DNA of 64,000 nucleotides. Source: Agarilytica sp033852175. GTDB taxonomy: Bacteria > Pseudomonadota > Gammaproteobacteria > Pseudomonadales > Cellvibrionaceae. The position numbers were made by a program, and so were the translations under genes. The stretch lies in contig JAWSUY010000015.1 in assembly GCA_033852175.1 (NCBI GenBank), positions 62,001 through 126,000 on the forward strand, in the 5' to 3' direction. The notes beneath the pieces were generated by a model. It saw nothing but the letters and a program-made list of their open reading frames with translations, had not been told where the DNA came from and ran no database searches. Shown here piece after piece: positions 34,370 to 43,862 of the stretch; within the stretch, counting starts at the first letter, position 1; each line of letters opens with the position of its first letter.

Positions 34370-35740
34370 CTATTCCTTACGCCAAGAGGTTCCATCCTTG
34401 CTATCGAGCAAGGTAATGCCTTTATCTTTTAATTCTGTACGGATCTCGTCCGCCCGAGCATAATTTTTATCGACCTTGGCTTGATTACGTTCGGCGATCA
34501 ATACTTCAACCCACTCACCGTCATCACCGTCACCCTGAAACCACACACCCACATCCTGCTGCAAGATCCCAATTAAATCGGCCAAGGCCATCAGTTCACT
34601 TTTAGCTTGTGCATTTTTGGAGTCTTTGTTTAATTCACGTGCCAACTGATGGATTTCGGCCAGCACGAGAGGCGTATTTAAATCATCTAATAGGGCTTGA
34701 TAACCTTTACTATCCTTCAACTGATCCTGACTCAACGGAGAGACTACTGCATCACTATTTTTTAGCGCGCCATACAAACTGTCTAAACTCGATTTAGCTT
34801 GATCGAGCAAATCGGCAGAAAAATCCAATTCAGAACGGTATTGCCCGGATAACAAAGCAAAACGCAGAGTTTCTCCATGGTACTTACCCAACAAGTCACG
34901 AACGGTCTTAAAATTGCCTAACGATTTAGACATTTTCTCGCCGCCGATATTAATAAAACCGTTATGCATCCAGTATTTAACGTACTGCTCACCACCATGA
35001 GCGCACTGGCTTTGCGCCCGCTCATTTTCATGATGAGGGAAAATAAGATCGCGACCACCGCCATGGATATCAATGGTATTACCGAGATGCTTTTCGATCA
35101 TCGCTGAACATTCCAGATGCCAGCCTGGCCGCCCTCTTCCCCAAGCACTATCCCAACCGGGCTCATCTTCCGATGACGGCTTCCATAAAACAAAATCGCC
35201 GGAATAGCGTTTGTAATCGGCAACTTCAACTCGCTCACTGGCACCTGCCAACATATCATCGAGCGAACGGTTAGAAAGTTTGCCGTAATCGGGCATGGAT
35301 TTTACGTCGAATAAAACGTGACCTTGGGACTCATAGGCATTCCCCTTTTCGATCAACGTCGCCACCATGTTAATCATCTGCTCGATGTGGTCAGTCGCAT
35401 AAGGCACAATCGTTGGCGGCAATGTATTGAGTTGTGCCATGTCTTTTTCATACTCGCTGGCAAAACGTTGCGACAAGCTTGATATTGTTTCACCGGCTTC
35501 GCGCGCGGTTTTCATGATTTTGTCGTCGATATCAGTAATATTTCGCGCGTAAGTGACTTTTGGGTAAAGGCTTTGCAATACACGAAATAATGTATCGAAC
35601 ACTACGACCGGGCGAGCATTACCAATATGCACAAAGTTATAAACCGTGGGACCACACACATACATGGTGACGGAGTTTTTATCGATTGGCTCAAACGCTT
35701 CTTTTTTGCGTGTGGCCGAGTTATATACTGTTAAACCCAT
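34370..35740 (-). CDS. cysS: Cysteinyl-tRNA synthetase
   Basis: Class Ia aminoacyl-tRNA synthetase (456 aa) charging tRNA-Cys. The zinc-binding start is YVCGPTVYN, the HIGH motif is HIGNARPVV, zinc ligands continue in LECSAM and HHENERAQS, and the KMSKS loop is EKMSKSLGN. The length is normal. The downstream channel gene starts 21 bp later on the same strand. Upstream lies a repeat-rich intergenic region. Confidence 0.97.
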   Translation of the reverse strand: MGLTVYNSATRKKEAFEPIDKNSVTMYVCGPTVYNFVHIGNARPVVVFDTLFRVLQSLYPKVTYARNITDIDDKIMKTAREAGETISSLSQRFASEYEKDMAQLNTLPPTIVPYATDHIEQMINMVATLIEKGNAYESQGHVLFDVKSMPDYGKLSNRSLDDMLAGASERVEVADYKRYSGDFVLWKPSSEDEPGWDSAWGRGRPGWHLECSAMIEKHLGNTIDIHGGGRDLIFPHHENERAQSQCAHGGEQYVKYWMHNGFINIGGEKMSKSLGNFKTVRDLLGKYHGETLRFALLSGQYRSELDFSADLLDQAKSSLDSLYGALKNSDAVVSPLSQDQLKDSKGYQALLDDLNTPLVLAEIHQLARELNKDSKNAQAKSELMALADLIGILQQDVGVWFQGDGDDGEWVEVLIAERNQAKVDKNYARADEIRTELKDKGITLLDSKDGTSWRKE

Positions 35741-35930
35741 TTTTAGGTCTCATTTTTCATTGTATTGATTTCGTTTCATTTCTTGCGATTGCATACGGAA
35801 ACGAATATTAACTTTAGTGTTTAAGTTTCTTATGCGTTGCCACAAAGGACCGAAAAAACCAGAAAATTACATTGCCGAGCGGTATTGGTTCGTACGCGTA
35901 ACTATTATTTGCTTCGATAGACAATTCAGC

Positions 35931-36064
35931 TTAGGTGGGTTGCAGGGTTTAACACGCTATACCCAAAGCACTCACATAGCTCGCGGGGCAGCCTCTAAAT
36001 ACGTCCATGTACGCTCGACCGCCGCTTCCCTGCGGCGGACGGTCAAACCCTGCAACCCACCTAA
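35931..36064. repeat. MITE-like palindromic element 1 (134 bp)
   Basis: Perfect 20-bp terminal inverted repeats, 35931-35950 and 36045-36064, beginning TTAGGTGGGTTGCAG. Inside the right part is a GC-rich hairpin CCGCCGC (36019-36025) / GCGGCGG (36032-36038). The core ATACGTCCATGTACGCTCG is shared in degenerate form with element 2. It has no coding capacity. Confidence 0.8.
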
Positions 36065-36116
36065 CCTTCCACTCTGGGAGCCTTTGAAAGTATAAACCCC
36101 GCAATGCCTGCACTTA

Positions 36117-36232
36117 GCTATAGCACTTCGGAAAGTCTTTCCAATACCGTCTAATGCCATGGAAGGCATTAGCTGAGCCTACAGGGATGTACTTGTGGCG
36201 TGTATTGGAAAGATTTTCCGAAGTGCTATAGC
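36117..36232. repeat. MITE-like palindromic element 2 (116 bp)
   Basis: 31-bp terminal inverted repeats with one mismatch, 36117-36147 and 36202-36232, starting GCTATAGCACTTCGG. An inner hairpin TAATGCC (36152-36158) / GGCATTA (36165-36171) has loop ATGGAA. The segment TGAGCCTACAGGGATGTAC (36174-36192) is the reverse complement, at about 14 of 19 positions, of the core of element 1, so the two are related. Confidence 0.8.
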
Positions 36233-36277
36233 GGGCTGCCAGCAGCTAAATAAGTCCAAACAAATCCATAATATAAA

Positions 36278-37951
36278 TTACTTTTGATTAGCCTTCGCCC
36301 AGCTATCACGCAAGCCAATCGTACGGTTAAACACTAATTTATCTTTAGTTTCTGCCGAAGTATCACGACAAAAATACCCTTCACGCTCGAATTGGAATCT
36401 ATCACCTGGCTGAACATCCGCCAATCCTTTTTCACCAATGCAATTTTCTAACACCAGCAAACTATCGGGATTTAATTGGCTAGTAAGATCCTCGTCACCT
36501 CGTCCAGGTGCTTCCACGGTAAACAAACGATCGTAAAGTCTAACTTCAAACTTCGCATTATCAGAAGCATCAACCCACTGAATAACGCCCTTCGGTTTAA
36601 TACCGTCTTCAGGGTTATTGCCAATGGTATTTTCAATAATGCGCGCACGCACTTCAATGATATTACCGGCATCGTCTTTTATCGCTTCGTCAGCTTCAAT
36701 CACATAAGCATTACGCAATCGAACACGCTTACCAATCACCAAGCGCTTGTACTTCTTATTCGCTTCTTCGCGGAAATCTTCCTGATCGATGAAAACTTCT
36801 CGACTGAAACTCATTTTTCGAGAAGGAAGATCATCGCGATTCGGATGCCCAGGAGCCGTCAACTCTTCAACCTTGCCTTCTTCATAATTAGTCAATACAA
36901 CCTTCAATGGCCGTAAAACACACATAGCGCGCGGCGCATTTTTATCCAAATCGTCACGTATAGCATGTTCAAGCATGGCCACATCAACAACACCATCCGA
37001 TTTCGTCACACCGATCATTTCACAAAATTTACGCAATGAACCCGGCGTATAACCGCGACGTCGAAAACCTGCGATCGTAGGCATACGAGGATCATCCCAA
37101 CCATCGACATGGTTTTCATCTACCAAGGTTTTTAGTTTTCGCTTTGAAGTAATCGTGTAATTTAAATTTAAACGTCCAAACTCATACTGGCGGGGTTTGT
37201 TCGGAACGGGCAAATTTTCAGTAAACCACTCATACAGAGGACGATGATCAGCAAACTCTAGTGTACAAATAGAATGCGTAATGCCTTCAATGGCGTCTTC
37301 TTGCCCATGAGCAAAATCGTAAGTGGGGTAAATGCACCACTTATTTCCCGTTTGATGGTGCTCTTGCTTGCGAATGCGGTACAAAATCGGATCGCGCATA
37401 TTGATATTGCCGCTGGACATATCAATTTTTGCACGTAGAACTCTGCTTCCCTCGTCATGCTTACCTAGACGCATTTCGTCAAGCAAAGTGAGGCTTTCTT
37501 CTGCTGAGCGATCTCGATAAGGCGAGTTTTTACCTGGCTCTTTTAAGCTGCCGCGATAACTGCGCGCCTCTTCTGCAGAAAGGTCGCACACGTAAGCATT
37601 GCCAGTATTGATAAGATGCTGAGCCCACTCATATAGGGTGTCGAAATAGCTGGAAGCGTATTTGATATCACCACTCCACTCATACCCCAGCCAGCTAACG
37701 TCTTTCTTAATCGCCTCAACGTACTGCATTTCTTCTTTTTCGGGATTAGTATCATCAAAGCGTAAATTGCATTGACCGCCAAAAGTTTCGGCAAGGCCAA
37801 AATTCAAGCAAATGGCTTTAGCATGACCGATATGAAGATAGCCATTTGGCTCGGGCGGAAAACGCGTCACCAAGGACTCGATTTTGCCGCTATCGAGGTC
37901 TGACTTAATCAACTGCTCTAAAAAATTCAGGGGTTTGTCTTCTGTACTCAT
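36278..37951 (-). CDS. glnS: Glutaminyl-tRNA synthetase
   Basis: Class Ib synthetase (557 aa) charging tRNA-Gln. The HIGH-type motif is PPEPNGYLHIGHAKA and the KMSKS equivalent is ITSKRKLKTLV. The C-terminal anticodon-binding beta-barrels follow. I place the start at the ATG at 37951 (MSTEDKPLNFLEQLI), which matches E. coli GlnS length; an open frame upstream to 38059 has no family counterpart. The divergent ppiB gene begins 157 bp away. Confidence 0.96.
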   Translation of the reverse strand: MSTEDKPLNFLEQLIKSDLDSGKIESLVTRFPPEPNGYLHIGHAKAICLNFGLAETFGGQCNLRFDDTNPEKEEMQYVEAIKKDVSWLGYEWSGDIKYASSYFDTLYEWAQHLINTGNAYVCDLSAEEARSYRGSLKEPGKNSPYRDRSAEESLTLLDEMRLGKHDEGSRVLRAKIDMSSGNINMRDPILYRIRKQEHHQTGNKWCIYPTYDFAHGQEDAIEGITHSICTLEFADHRPLYEWFTENLPVPNKPRQYEFGRLNLNYTITSKRKLKTLVDENHVDGWDDPRMPTIAGFRRRGYTPGSLRKFCEMIGVTKSDGVVDVAMLEHAIRDDLDKNAPRAMCVLRPLKVVLTNYEEGKVEELTAPGHPNRDDLPSRKMSFSREVFIDQEDFREEANKKYKRLVIGKRVRLRNAYVIEADEAIKDDAGNIIEVRARIIENTIGNNPEDGIKPKGVIQWVDASDNAKFEVRLYDRLFTVEAPGRGDEDLTSQLNPDSLLVLENCIGEKGLADVQPGDRFQFEREGYFCRDTSAETKDKLVFNRTIGLRDSWAKANQK

Positions 37952-38108
37952 AAATACGCCATGTCTGAGATCGAGCTCCAGTTGAATCACATCGGCATTG
38001 ACCGGGTGTTTCAGATTCTGGACGAAACGCGTATTATAGCCGCCTCGCGTGGTCTGCACAGAGATGTTTCAGTCACCCTTCTAATATTCTCGTAAAAAAG
38101 GTTTTCAA

Positions 38109-38600
38109 ATGATCACTTTGCATACAAATTTCGGTGATATCAAAATTGAACTCGATTTTGATAAGGCGCCCAACACTGCTGCCAACTTCAAGCAGTACGT
38201 TGAAGACGGTTTTTACAACGGTACAATTTTTCACCGCGTCATTAATAACTTCATGATCCAAGGCGGTGGCTTTGATAAAGACATGAAAGAGCAAAGTACA
38301 CGCGCTCCCGTTAAAAACGAAGCCGATAATGGCTTAGCCAACAACAATGGCACACTGGCAATGGCAAGAACTGGCGACCCGCACAGTGCAAGTGCCCAGT
38401 TTTTCATCAACATTAAAGACAACGACTTTTTAAACCACAAAAGTAAAGACAGCCAAGGCTGGGGTTATTGTGTATTTGGCAAGGTTACTGAAGGCATGGA
38501 CGTAGTCGACAAAATTAAAGCCGTTAGTACAGGCAACAGTGGCGGCCATCAAGACGTGCCAACAGAGTCCGTTATCATCGAAACCGCTACCGTCGCTTAA
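38109..38600 (+). CDS. ppiB: Peptidyl-prolyl cis-trans isomerase B (cyclophilin)
   Basis: Cytosolic cyclophilin (163 aa, no signal peptide) that speeds proline isomerisation in protein folding. The catalytic arginine segment is FHRVINNFMIQGG, followed by SASAQFFIN and GYCVFGKVTEGMDVVD. Length is as in E. coli PpiB. lpxH follows 35 bp downstream on the same strand, an arrangement common in Gammaproteobacteria. Confidence 0.96.
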   Translation: MITLHTNFGDIKIELDFDKAPNTAANFKQYVEDGFYNGTIFHRVINNFMIQGGGFDKDMKEQSTRAPVKNEADNGLANNNGTLAMARTGDPHSASAQFFINIKDNDFLNHKSKDSQGWGYCVFGKVTEGMDVVDKIKAVSTGNSGGHQDVPTESVIIETATVA

Positions 38601-38635
38601 TTATTAGGTTGGCAAAGGATTTACTCGCTTACATT

Positions 38636-39376
38636 ATGTCTACAGATCTCGCGCCAACCTACTTTATTTCAGACCTTCACTTAGAAGCCTCGCGCCCAAC
38701 AATTAGCGAGGCTTTTCGTCATTTCCTATTTGAAACTTCCCAAGACGCAAAAGCCATCTACATTCTTGGCGACCTTGTCGATGCTTGGATTGGCGACGAC
38801 AACAATTCAGCCTTCTCTCTTCAAATTCAAAGCTGGCTAAAGCAGCGAAGCGATCAAGGCACGGCCATTTTCTTTATTCATGGCAATCGAGATTTTTTAA
38901 TTGGCGAAGACTTCGCCAAGAATACCGGCGTAACCCTTCTTCCTGAATCACACGTAATTGATATGTATGGAAGCCCTCTGCTTGCCTTACATGGCGACCA
39001 ATTGTGCAGCGACGATGTCGACTATCAAGCCTTTAGGGGAAAAGTTCGTCAACCGGAATGGCAGGCGAAAATGCTGGCATATCCTTTGTGGGCAAGAAAA
39101 CTACTTGCCACTTATATGCGACGTAAAAGCCGTAAAGCCCACAAAAACAAATCTGACGAAATTATGGATGTCAGCACCAAAACGGTAGGTTCATATTTTA
39201 CAGAATTCGGTGTGATCAATATGGTTCACGGACACACGCACCGCCCCGCCAGACACAGAGAGATCCATAACGGCTCGGAATGTGCGCGCATTGTATTGGG
39301 GGACTGGGGGAAAACGGGCTGGTATTATAAAGTGGATGCAGACACAGATGAGCTAGTAGAATTCCCTATCAACTAA
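38636..39376 (+). CDS. lpxH: UDP-2,3-diacylglucosamine hydrolase
   Basis: Peripheral-membrane metallophosphoesterase (246 aa) that releases UMP to give lipid X in lipid A synthesis. Metal-ligand motifs are FISDLHL, GDLVDAWIGDD, HGNRDFL, LHGDQLC and HGHTHRPARH. I take the ATG at 38636 because the family starts close to FISDLHL; a TTG at 38609 would add nine residues. It is probably co-transcribed with ppiB. Confidence 0.95.
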   Translation: MSTDLAPTYFISDLHLEASRPTISEAFRHFLFETSQDAKAIYILGDLVDAWIGDDNNSAFSLQIQSWLKQRSDQGTAIFFIHGNRDFLIGEDFAKNTGVTLLPESHVIDMYGSPLLALHGDQLCSDDVDYQAFRGKVRQPEWQAKMLAYPLWARKLLATYMRRKSRKAHKNKSDEIMDVSTKTVGSYFTEFGVINMVHGHTHRPARHREIHNGSECARIVLGDWGKTGWYYKVDADTDELVEFPIN

Positions 39377-39420
39377 TCTGTCGCCCCACTCCCCAGATCA
39401 GCGGTAATCAATCTTATTTA

Positions 39421-40029
39421 CTACTCAACAGCCTCTGCCCGAACGCCGGAATGAAAGTGAAATTCTGCATCTTCAGATTGAACCAACATTTTATCTCTCT
39501 GCAAGAAGATATCGATACGATCCTGAATACATTCACCACCCGCCGCATTCTCAGCTAGGGTTAGATAATCCTGATAATGACGCGCCTCTGACTTTAACAA
39601 AGACGTATAAAATTTCTCTAACTCATCATCCAGATGTGGAGCCAGCTTTTCGAATCGCTCACATGAGCGCGCCTCTATAACTGCACCAACGATCATCGTA
39701 TCAATAAGCCGTGCAGGCTCGAAGGTTCGAACAGGTTTGCGCAAACCTGCAGCATAACGACTGGCATTAATTTGCGTATACTCGATACCGCGCGCGTTCA
39801 TTATCGCGATAACTTGCTCAAAGTGTCGCAACTCTTCACGGGCTAGACGAGACATTTTATTGAGCAATTCAAAATTATCGACATAACGATACATCAAATT
39901 TAGCGCTGTACCTGCTGCTTTTTTTTCGCAATTTGCATGATCAATGAGCAGTGTCTCTGGGTGCTTTAAAGCCTCTTCAACCCAAGCATCAGGGGTGGCA
40001 CACAGTAAAAATTCATTAATTGTTTTCAT
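39421..40029 (-). CDS. miaE: tRNA 2-methylthio-N6-isopentenyl adenosine hydroxylase
   Basis: Ferritin-like di-iron monooxygenase (202 aa) that hydroxylates the isopentenyl group of ms2i6A37 in tRNA to ms2io6A. Iron ligands are visible in REELRHFEQV, GAVIEARSCERFEKL and SEARHYQDYL. Its start overlaps the upstream DUF1289 gene by 4 bp, so they are translationally coupled. It is convergent with lpxH, with only 44 bp between stops and no clear terminator. Confidence 0.93.
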   Translation of the reverse strand: MKTINEFLLCATPDAWVEEALKHPETLLIDHANCEKKAAGTALNLMYRYVDNFELLNKMSRLAREELRHFEQVIAIMNARGIEYTQINASRYAAGLRKPVRTFEPARLIDTMIVGAVIEARSCERFEKLAPHLDDELEKFYTSLLKSEARHYQDYLTLAENAAGGECIQDRIDIFLQRDKMLVQSEDAEFHFHSGVRAEAVE

Positions 40030-40487
40030 TGGAGTGTTTCACTCATTTCAAAATATCGTTGGTAATGCACGCTCGATAGAACGTAATAATCTGCGTCAAT
40101 ACTGTCGCGCAATTCTGATAAGCTCATCAACTCATACCCTCTTAAAACCGAGCACCCATAATCTTCAAGCGCATCGATTTGGCTAGCACCAACTTTAAGC
40201 AACTCAAAAACCCACGAATGAGGGGAAGCCTCTGGATTGTGGTAAATTTTTTGGCGCTTTAACTGCTTTCTCAGCAGCGCCTCATCCACAATGCTCAACT
40301 TGGCTTGTACAACTTGAGCGAGTAAAACCCCCAAGCGATCAAGAACGGCACGTTTTTCAACGGCGCCATAGGCATTCCAATTGATAATTTCGTGACTATA
40401 ACGCTTACAGCCTCGGCATACGGAGTCACCGATTCCAGTGGAACAGACACCAATGCAGGGCGATTTTAATGCAGGGTCAACAGACAA
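40026..40487 (-). CDS. DUF1289 domain protein
   Basis: Protein of 153 aa whose N-terminus is a DUF1289 domain: SPCIGVCSTGIGDSVCRGCKR with cysteines at 11, 15, 24 and 27, likely binding a metal, then the conserved INWNAYGAVEKRAVLDRL. The C-terminal about 90 residues are not recognised and exceed the usual short DUF1289 protein. It is co-transcribed with miaE. Function unknown. Confidence 0.85.
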   Translation of the reverse strand: MSVDPALKSPCIGVCSTGIGDSVCRGCKRYSHEIINWNAYGAVEKRAVLDRLGVLLAQVVQAKLSIVDEALLRKQLKRQKIYHNPEASPHSWVFELLKVGASQIDALEDYGCSVLRGYELMSLSELRDSIDADYYVLSSVHYQRYFEMSETLQ

Positions 40488-40783
40488 AGGATTCTTTCAT
40501 GTAGTTGTGGGTTCAACAATAGAGCCTGGCCGCAAATAAAACGCTCACTTTTACAGCACATCCTCGATTGGCGGCATTGTAACAGTTTTGCTCGTAATCT
40601 CGTGCCATAAACCACGCTTATACCGATTATATCCAGGCCAAACTTAACAGCATAGGCGCATTACTGTAGAATATGTCCGCCTTGATGAGGTCGTGCCTAG
40701 CTTATAAAGCGCAATGGCCGACGCTCTATTGTTTTATTGGCTAGACTGCCAATTGTCCCACCACCATATTAGAGGAAATTACT

Positions 40784-43408
40784 GTGCTTGCAGCTTATCG
40801 CGAACATGTAGCAGAACGTGAAGCCATGGGTATCCCACCCAAACCCCTCAGCGCTGAAGAAGTCGCTGGCCTGGTCGAGTTACTTAAATCGCCACCCGCT
40901 GGCGAAGAAGAAGTAATCTTAGACCTCATCACGAATCGCGTTCCTCCCGGTGTGGACGAAGCGGCATACGTTAAAGCCGCTTTCTTATCAGCCTTAGTTA
41001 AAGGCGACGTTAGCAGTCCGATCATCGCCAAAGACGCCGCCATTAAGCTTTTAGGCAATATGCACGGCGGTTACAACATTGAAACGCTAGTCGCTGCTCT
41101 TGACTGCTCAGAACTCGGCGCACTTGCCGCGGCAGAGCTCAAGCACACGACTCTTGTATTTGACGCCTTCCATGACGTTGAAGAAAAATCTAAAGCGGGC
41201 AACGAGCTTGCTAAAGCCGTTATCCAATCTTGGGCTGACGCAGAATGGTTCTCCAAGCGCGATAGCGTTGCTGAATCCATCAAAGTTACCGTATTTAAAG
41301 TAACTGGAGAAACGAACACTGATGACCTTTCTCCCGCTCAAGATGCATGGTCTCGCCCAGACATTCCTCTTCATTCACTTGCCATGTTTAAAATGACTCG
41401 TGATGGTTTAACACCTGAAGAACACGCAGTTAAGGGCCCTATCGCTCAAATCGAAGAGATTAAAGCAAAAGGCCACCCTGTTGCTTTCGTTGGCGACGTT
41501 GTGGGTACTGGCTCTTCACGTAAATCTGCAACTAACTCTGTACTTTGGTTCTTCGGTGATGACGTCTCTGGTGTGCCGAATAAGCGCGCTGGCGGTATCT
41601 GTATCGGCACAAATGTTGCCCCAATCTTCTACAACACTATGGAAGATGCTGGCGCACTTGTTTTCGAAGCTCCTGTTGAAAAATTATCGATGGGCGACGT
41701 AATTGAAATTCGTCCATACGACGGCAAGATTTTAAGCGAATCTGGCGAAGTACTTTCTGAATTCAAATTAAAATCTGACGTTCTTCTCGATGAAGTGCAA
41801 GCCGGCGGCCGGATTAACCTTATTATCGGCCGCGGCTTAACCGCTCGCGCTCGTGAATCTCTAGGCCTAACAGCATCAGAGCTTTTCCGTCAGCCAGTAT
41901 CTCCAACCGATACAGGCAAGGGCTACACGCTTGCACAAAAAATGGTCGGTCGCGCATGCGGACTTCCTGAAGGCAAAGGCATTCGCCCAGGCACATACTG
42001 TGAGCCGCGCATGACAACTGTAGGATCGCAAGATACTACAGGCCCAATGACGCGTGACGAATTGAAAGATTTGGCGTGCTTAGGCTTCTCTGCAGACTTG
42101 GTTATGCAGTCTTTCTGTCACACAGCTGCTTACCCTAAGCCTGTTGATATCAGTACTCAGCATACGCTTCCAGACTTCATCATGAACCGTGGCGGTGTTT
42201 CTCTTCGCCCAGGCGACGGCATCATCCACTCATGGTTGAACCGCATGTTGCTTCCAGACACTGTCGGTACTGGCGGTGATTCACATACACGCTTCCCTAT
42301 GGGCATTTCATTCCCTGCAGGTTCTGGCCTTGTCGCATTCGCTGCGGCAACAGGTGTTATGCCGTTGGATATGCCTGAATCAGTATTGGTTCGCTTTAAA
42401 GGCAAAATGCAACCAGGCATCACGCTTCGTGACCTCGTCCATGCAATTCCACTTTACGGAATCAAAGAAGGCTTGTTGACCGTTGAGAAGAAAGGAAAAA
42501 TCAACTTCTTCTCTGGCCGCGTACTAGAAATTGAAGGTCTAGACGACCTTACTGTTGAGCAAGCATTTGAATTATCGGATGCATCTGCTGAGCGCTCTGC
42601 AGCGGGCTGTACGATCAAACTTCCTGAAGATGCAATGGCAGAGTACATGCGCTCCAATATCACTCTTCTTCGCTGGATGGTAAGTGAAGGCTACGGAGAC
42701 AAGCGTACACTAGAGCGCCGCGCCGCGAAGATGGAAGAGTGGTTGGCTAGCCCATCCTCTCTTGCTGCTGATGCTGACGCTGAATATGCTGCAATTGTCG
42801 AAATTGATCTTGCAGACATTAAAGAGCCAATCGTTTGCTGTCCAAACGACCCAGATGATGCACGCCTACTTTCAGATGTTGCTGGTAACTCTATCGATGA
42901 AGTATTTATCGGTTCTTGCATGACTAACATCGGTCACTTCCGTGCAGCAGGTAAGTTATTCGAAACTGTTCCTGGCGCTCTAAAAACTCGCTTCTGGATG
43001 TCACCTCCCACCAAGATGGACCAACACGTCCTAATGGAAGAAGGTTACTACAACATCTTTGGAGCCAAAGGCGTTCGTATGGAAATGCCTGGCTGTTCAC
43101 TTTGCATGGGTAACCAAGCACGTGTAGCGGACGAAGCAACCGTAATCTCAACCTCTACTCGTAACTTCCCTAACCGTTTGGGCGCAGGCGCAAATGTATA
43201 CCTAGCTTCTGCTGAACTAGCAGCTGTTGGTGGTATTTTAGGCAAGCTGCCAACACCAGAAGAATACTTCGAGTACGTAGCCAAAATCGACACCATGTCT
43301 GATGAGATTTTCCGCTACCTAAGCTTCGATCAAATGGCTTCGTTTAAAGACGGCGCAGAAGAAGGCAAGCGCATCGCCGCTACCGAAATCGAAGAAGTTA
43401 AAGTTTAA
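40784..43408 (+). CDS. acnB: Aconitate hydratase B
   Basis: Bifunctional TCA-cycle enzyme (874 aa) interconverting citrate and isocitrate, also able to use 2-methylaconitate in some species. The N-terminal HEAT-like domain (MLAAYREHVAEREAMG) defines the B type. Cluster cysteines lie in GSCMTNIGHF and PGCSLCMGNQA. The start is GTG at 40784 with AGAGGAAA upstream (from 40771). A rho-independent terminator follows at 43432. It stands alone as a single-gene transcription unit; codons look biased toward high expression. Confidence 0.97.
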   Translation: MLAAYREHVAEREAMGIPPKPLSAEEVAGLVELLKSPPAGEEEVILDLITNRVPPGVDEAAYVKAAFLSALVKGDVSSPIIAKDAAIKLLGNMHGGYNIETLVAALDCSELGALAAAELKHTTLVFDAFHDVEEKSKAGNELAKAVIQSWADAEWFSKRDSVAESIKVTVFKVTGETNTDDLSPAQDAWSRPDIPLHSLAMFKMTRDGLTPEEHAVKGPIAQIEEIKAKGHPVAFVGDVVGTGSSRKSATNSVLWFFGDDVSGVPNKRAGGICIGTNVAPIFYNTMEDAGALVFEAPVEKLSMGDVIEIRPYDGKILSESGEVLSEFKLKSDVLLDEVQAGGRINLIIGRGLTARARESLGLTASELFRQPVSPTDTGKGYTLAQKMVGRACGLPEGKGIRPGTYCEPRMTTVGSQDTTGPMTRDELKDLACLGFSADLVMQSFCHTAAYPKPVDISTQHTLPDFIMNRGGVSLRPGDGIIHSWLNRMLLPDTVGTGGDSHTRFPMGISFPAGSGLVAFAAATGVMPLDMPESVLVRFKGKMQPGITLRDLVHAIPLYGIKEGLLTVEKKGKINFFSGRVLEIEGLDDLTVEQAFELSDASAERSAAGCTIKLPEDAMAEYMRSNITLLRWMVSEGYGDKRTLERRAAKMEEWLASPSSLAADADAEYAAIVEIDLADIKEPIVCCPNDPDDARLLSDVAGNSIDEVFIGSCMTNIGHFRAAGKLFETVPGALKTRFWMSPPTKMDQHVLMEEGYYNIFGAKGVRMEMPGCSLCMGNQARVADEATVISTSTRNFPNRLGAGANVYLASAELAAVGGILGKLPTPEEYFEYVAKIDTMSDEIFRYLSFDQMASFKDGAEEGKRIAATEIEEVKV

Positions 43409-43431
43409 GTTTTTACTTAAAATGACCAAAG

Positions 43432-43458
43432 AGCCTCGCTAATGCGGGGCTTTTTTTT
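43432..43458 (+). terminator. Rho-independent terminator of acnB
   Basis: Stem AGCCTCGC (43432-43439) / GCGGGGCT (43444-43451) with loop TAAT and one G-T pair, followed directly by a run of eight T. It begins 23 bp after the acnB stop. Confidence 0.88.
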
Positions 43459-43608
43459 GTCTACAATTATAGAAATCCAACCTTTTGCGCTAAAGCATTA
43501 CCACGCTTAAGTGAGCGTCTAAGAGTAATAGAGAGAGAGCTGGATAATTGAGGCCCTATACACTCCTGAGTCATTAAGACTCAAAAATGCACTGCTTGGG
43601 GAGACAGC

Positions 43609-43812
43609 ATGAACGTGCAATGTCTTGATTGCGGATACAAAGGTAATCAGCTAAAACAGGGGCGATGCCCCGCCTGCGGTTCCGCGCTAATCAAAAGCTT
43701 GAAAAAAATGGACGCTGAAGAAACAAAAGAGGCGCAACCCTTGCGCCTCTTATTGATGGTTATCCTGTGGGGATTTTTTCTGTACAAAGGTTATACAACC
43801 TTTGCTTTGTGA
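43609..43812 (+). CDS. Zinc-ribbon peptide with one membrane helix
   Basis: Small protein (67 aa). VQCLDCGYKG and GRCPACGSAL give two CX2C knuckles (zinc-ribbon), then an acidic linker and a C-terminal membrane helix (LRLLLMVILWGFFLYKG). GGGGAGACAGC ends directly at the ATG, a good ribosome site. It should sit in the inner membrane with the zinc ribbon in the cytosol. Role unknown; it is separated from acnB by the terminator. Confidence 0.75.
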   Translation: MNVQCLDCGYKGNQLKQGRCPACGSALIKSLKKMDAEETKEAQPLRLLLMVILWGFFLYKGYTTFAL

Positions 43813-43862
43813 AATTACTTATAGACCTTCCGAAACGAAAGCTCCAAAGCCTAAATAAGGCT

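Larger units (their letters stand above)
35741..36277. other. Repeat-bearing intergenic region between glnS and cysS
   Basis: A 537-bp stretch containing no credible gene but two long palindromic elements (35931-36064 and 36117-36232). Both synthetase genes run leftwards, so the cysS promoter must lie to the left of the elements or within them. Confidence 0.6.

Noticed and set aside
35817..36095. 92-aa plus-strand open frame across palindromic element 1
   Set aside because: Much of it is the inverted-repeat element; it lacks a ribosome site and a plausible protein pattern.
37952..38059. N-terminal extension of glnS
   Set aside because: Adds 36 residues absent from the GlnS family; the ATG at 37951 fits the known length.
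41108..42930. Long antisense open frames across acnB
   Set aside because: They mirror the strongly biased codons of acnB; no independent coding evidence.
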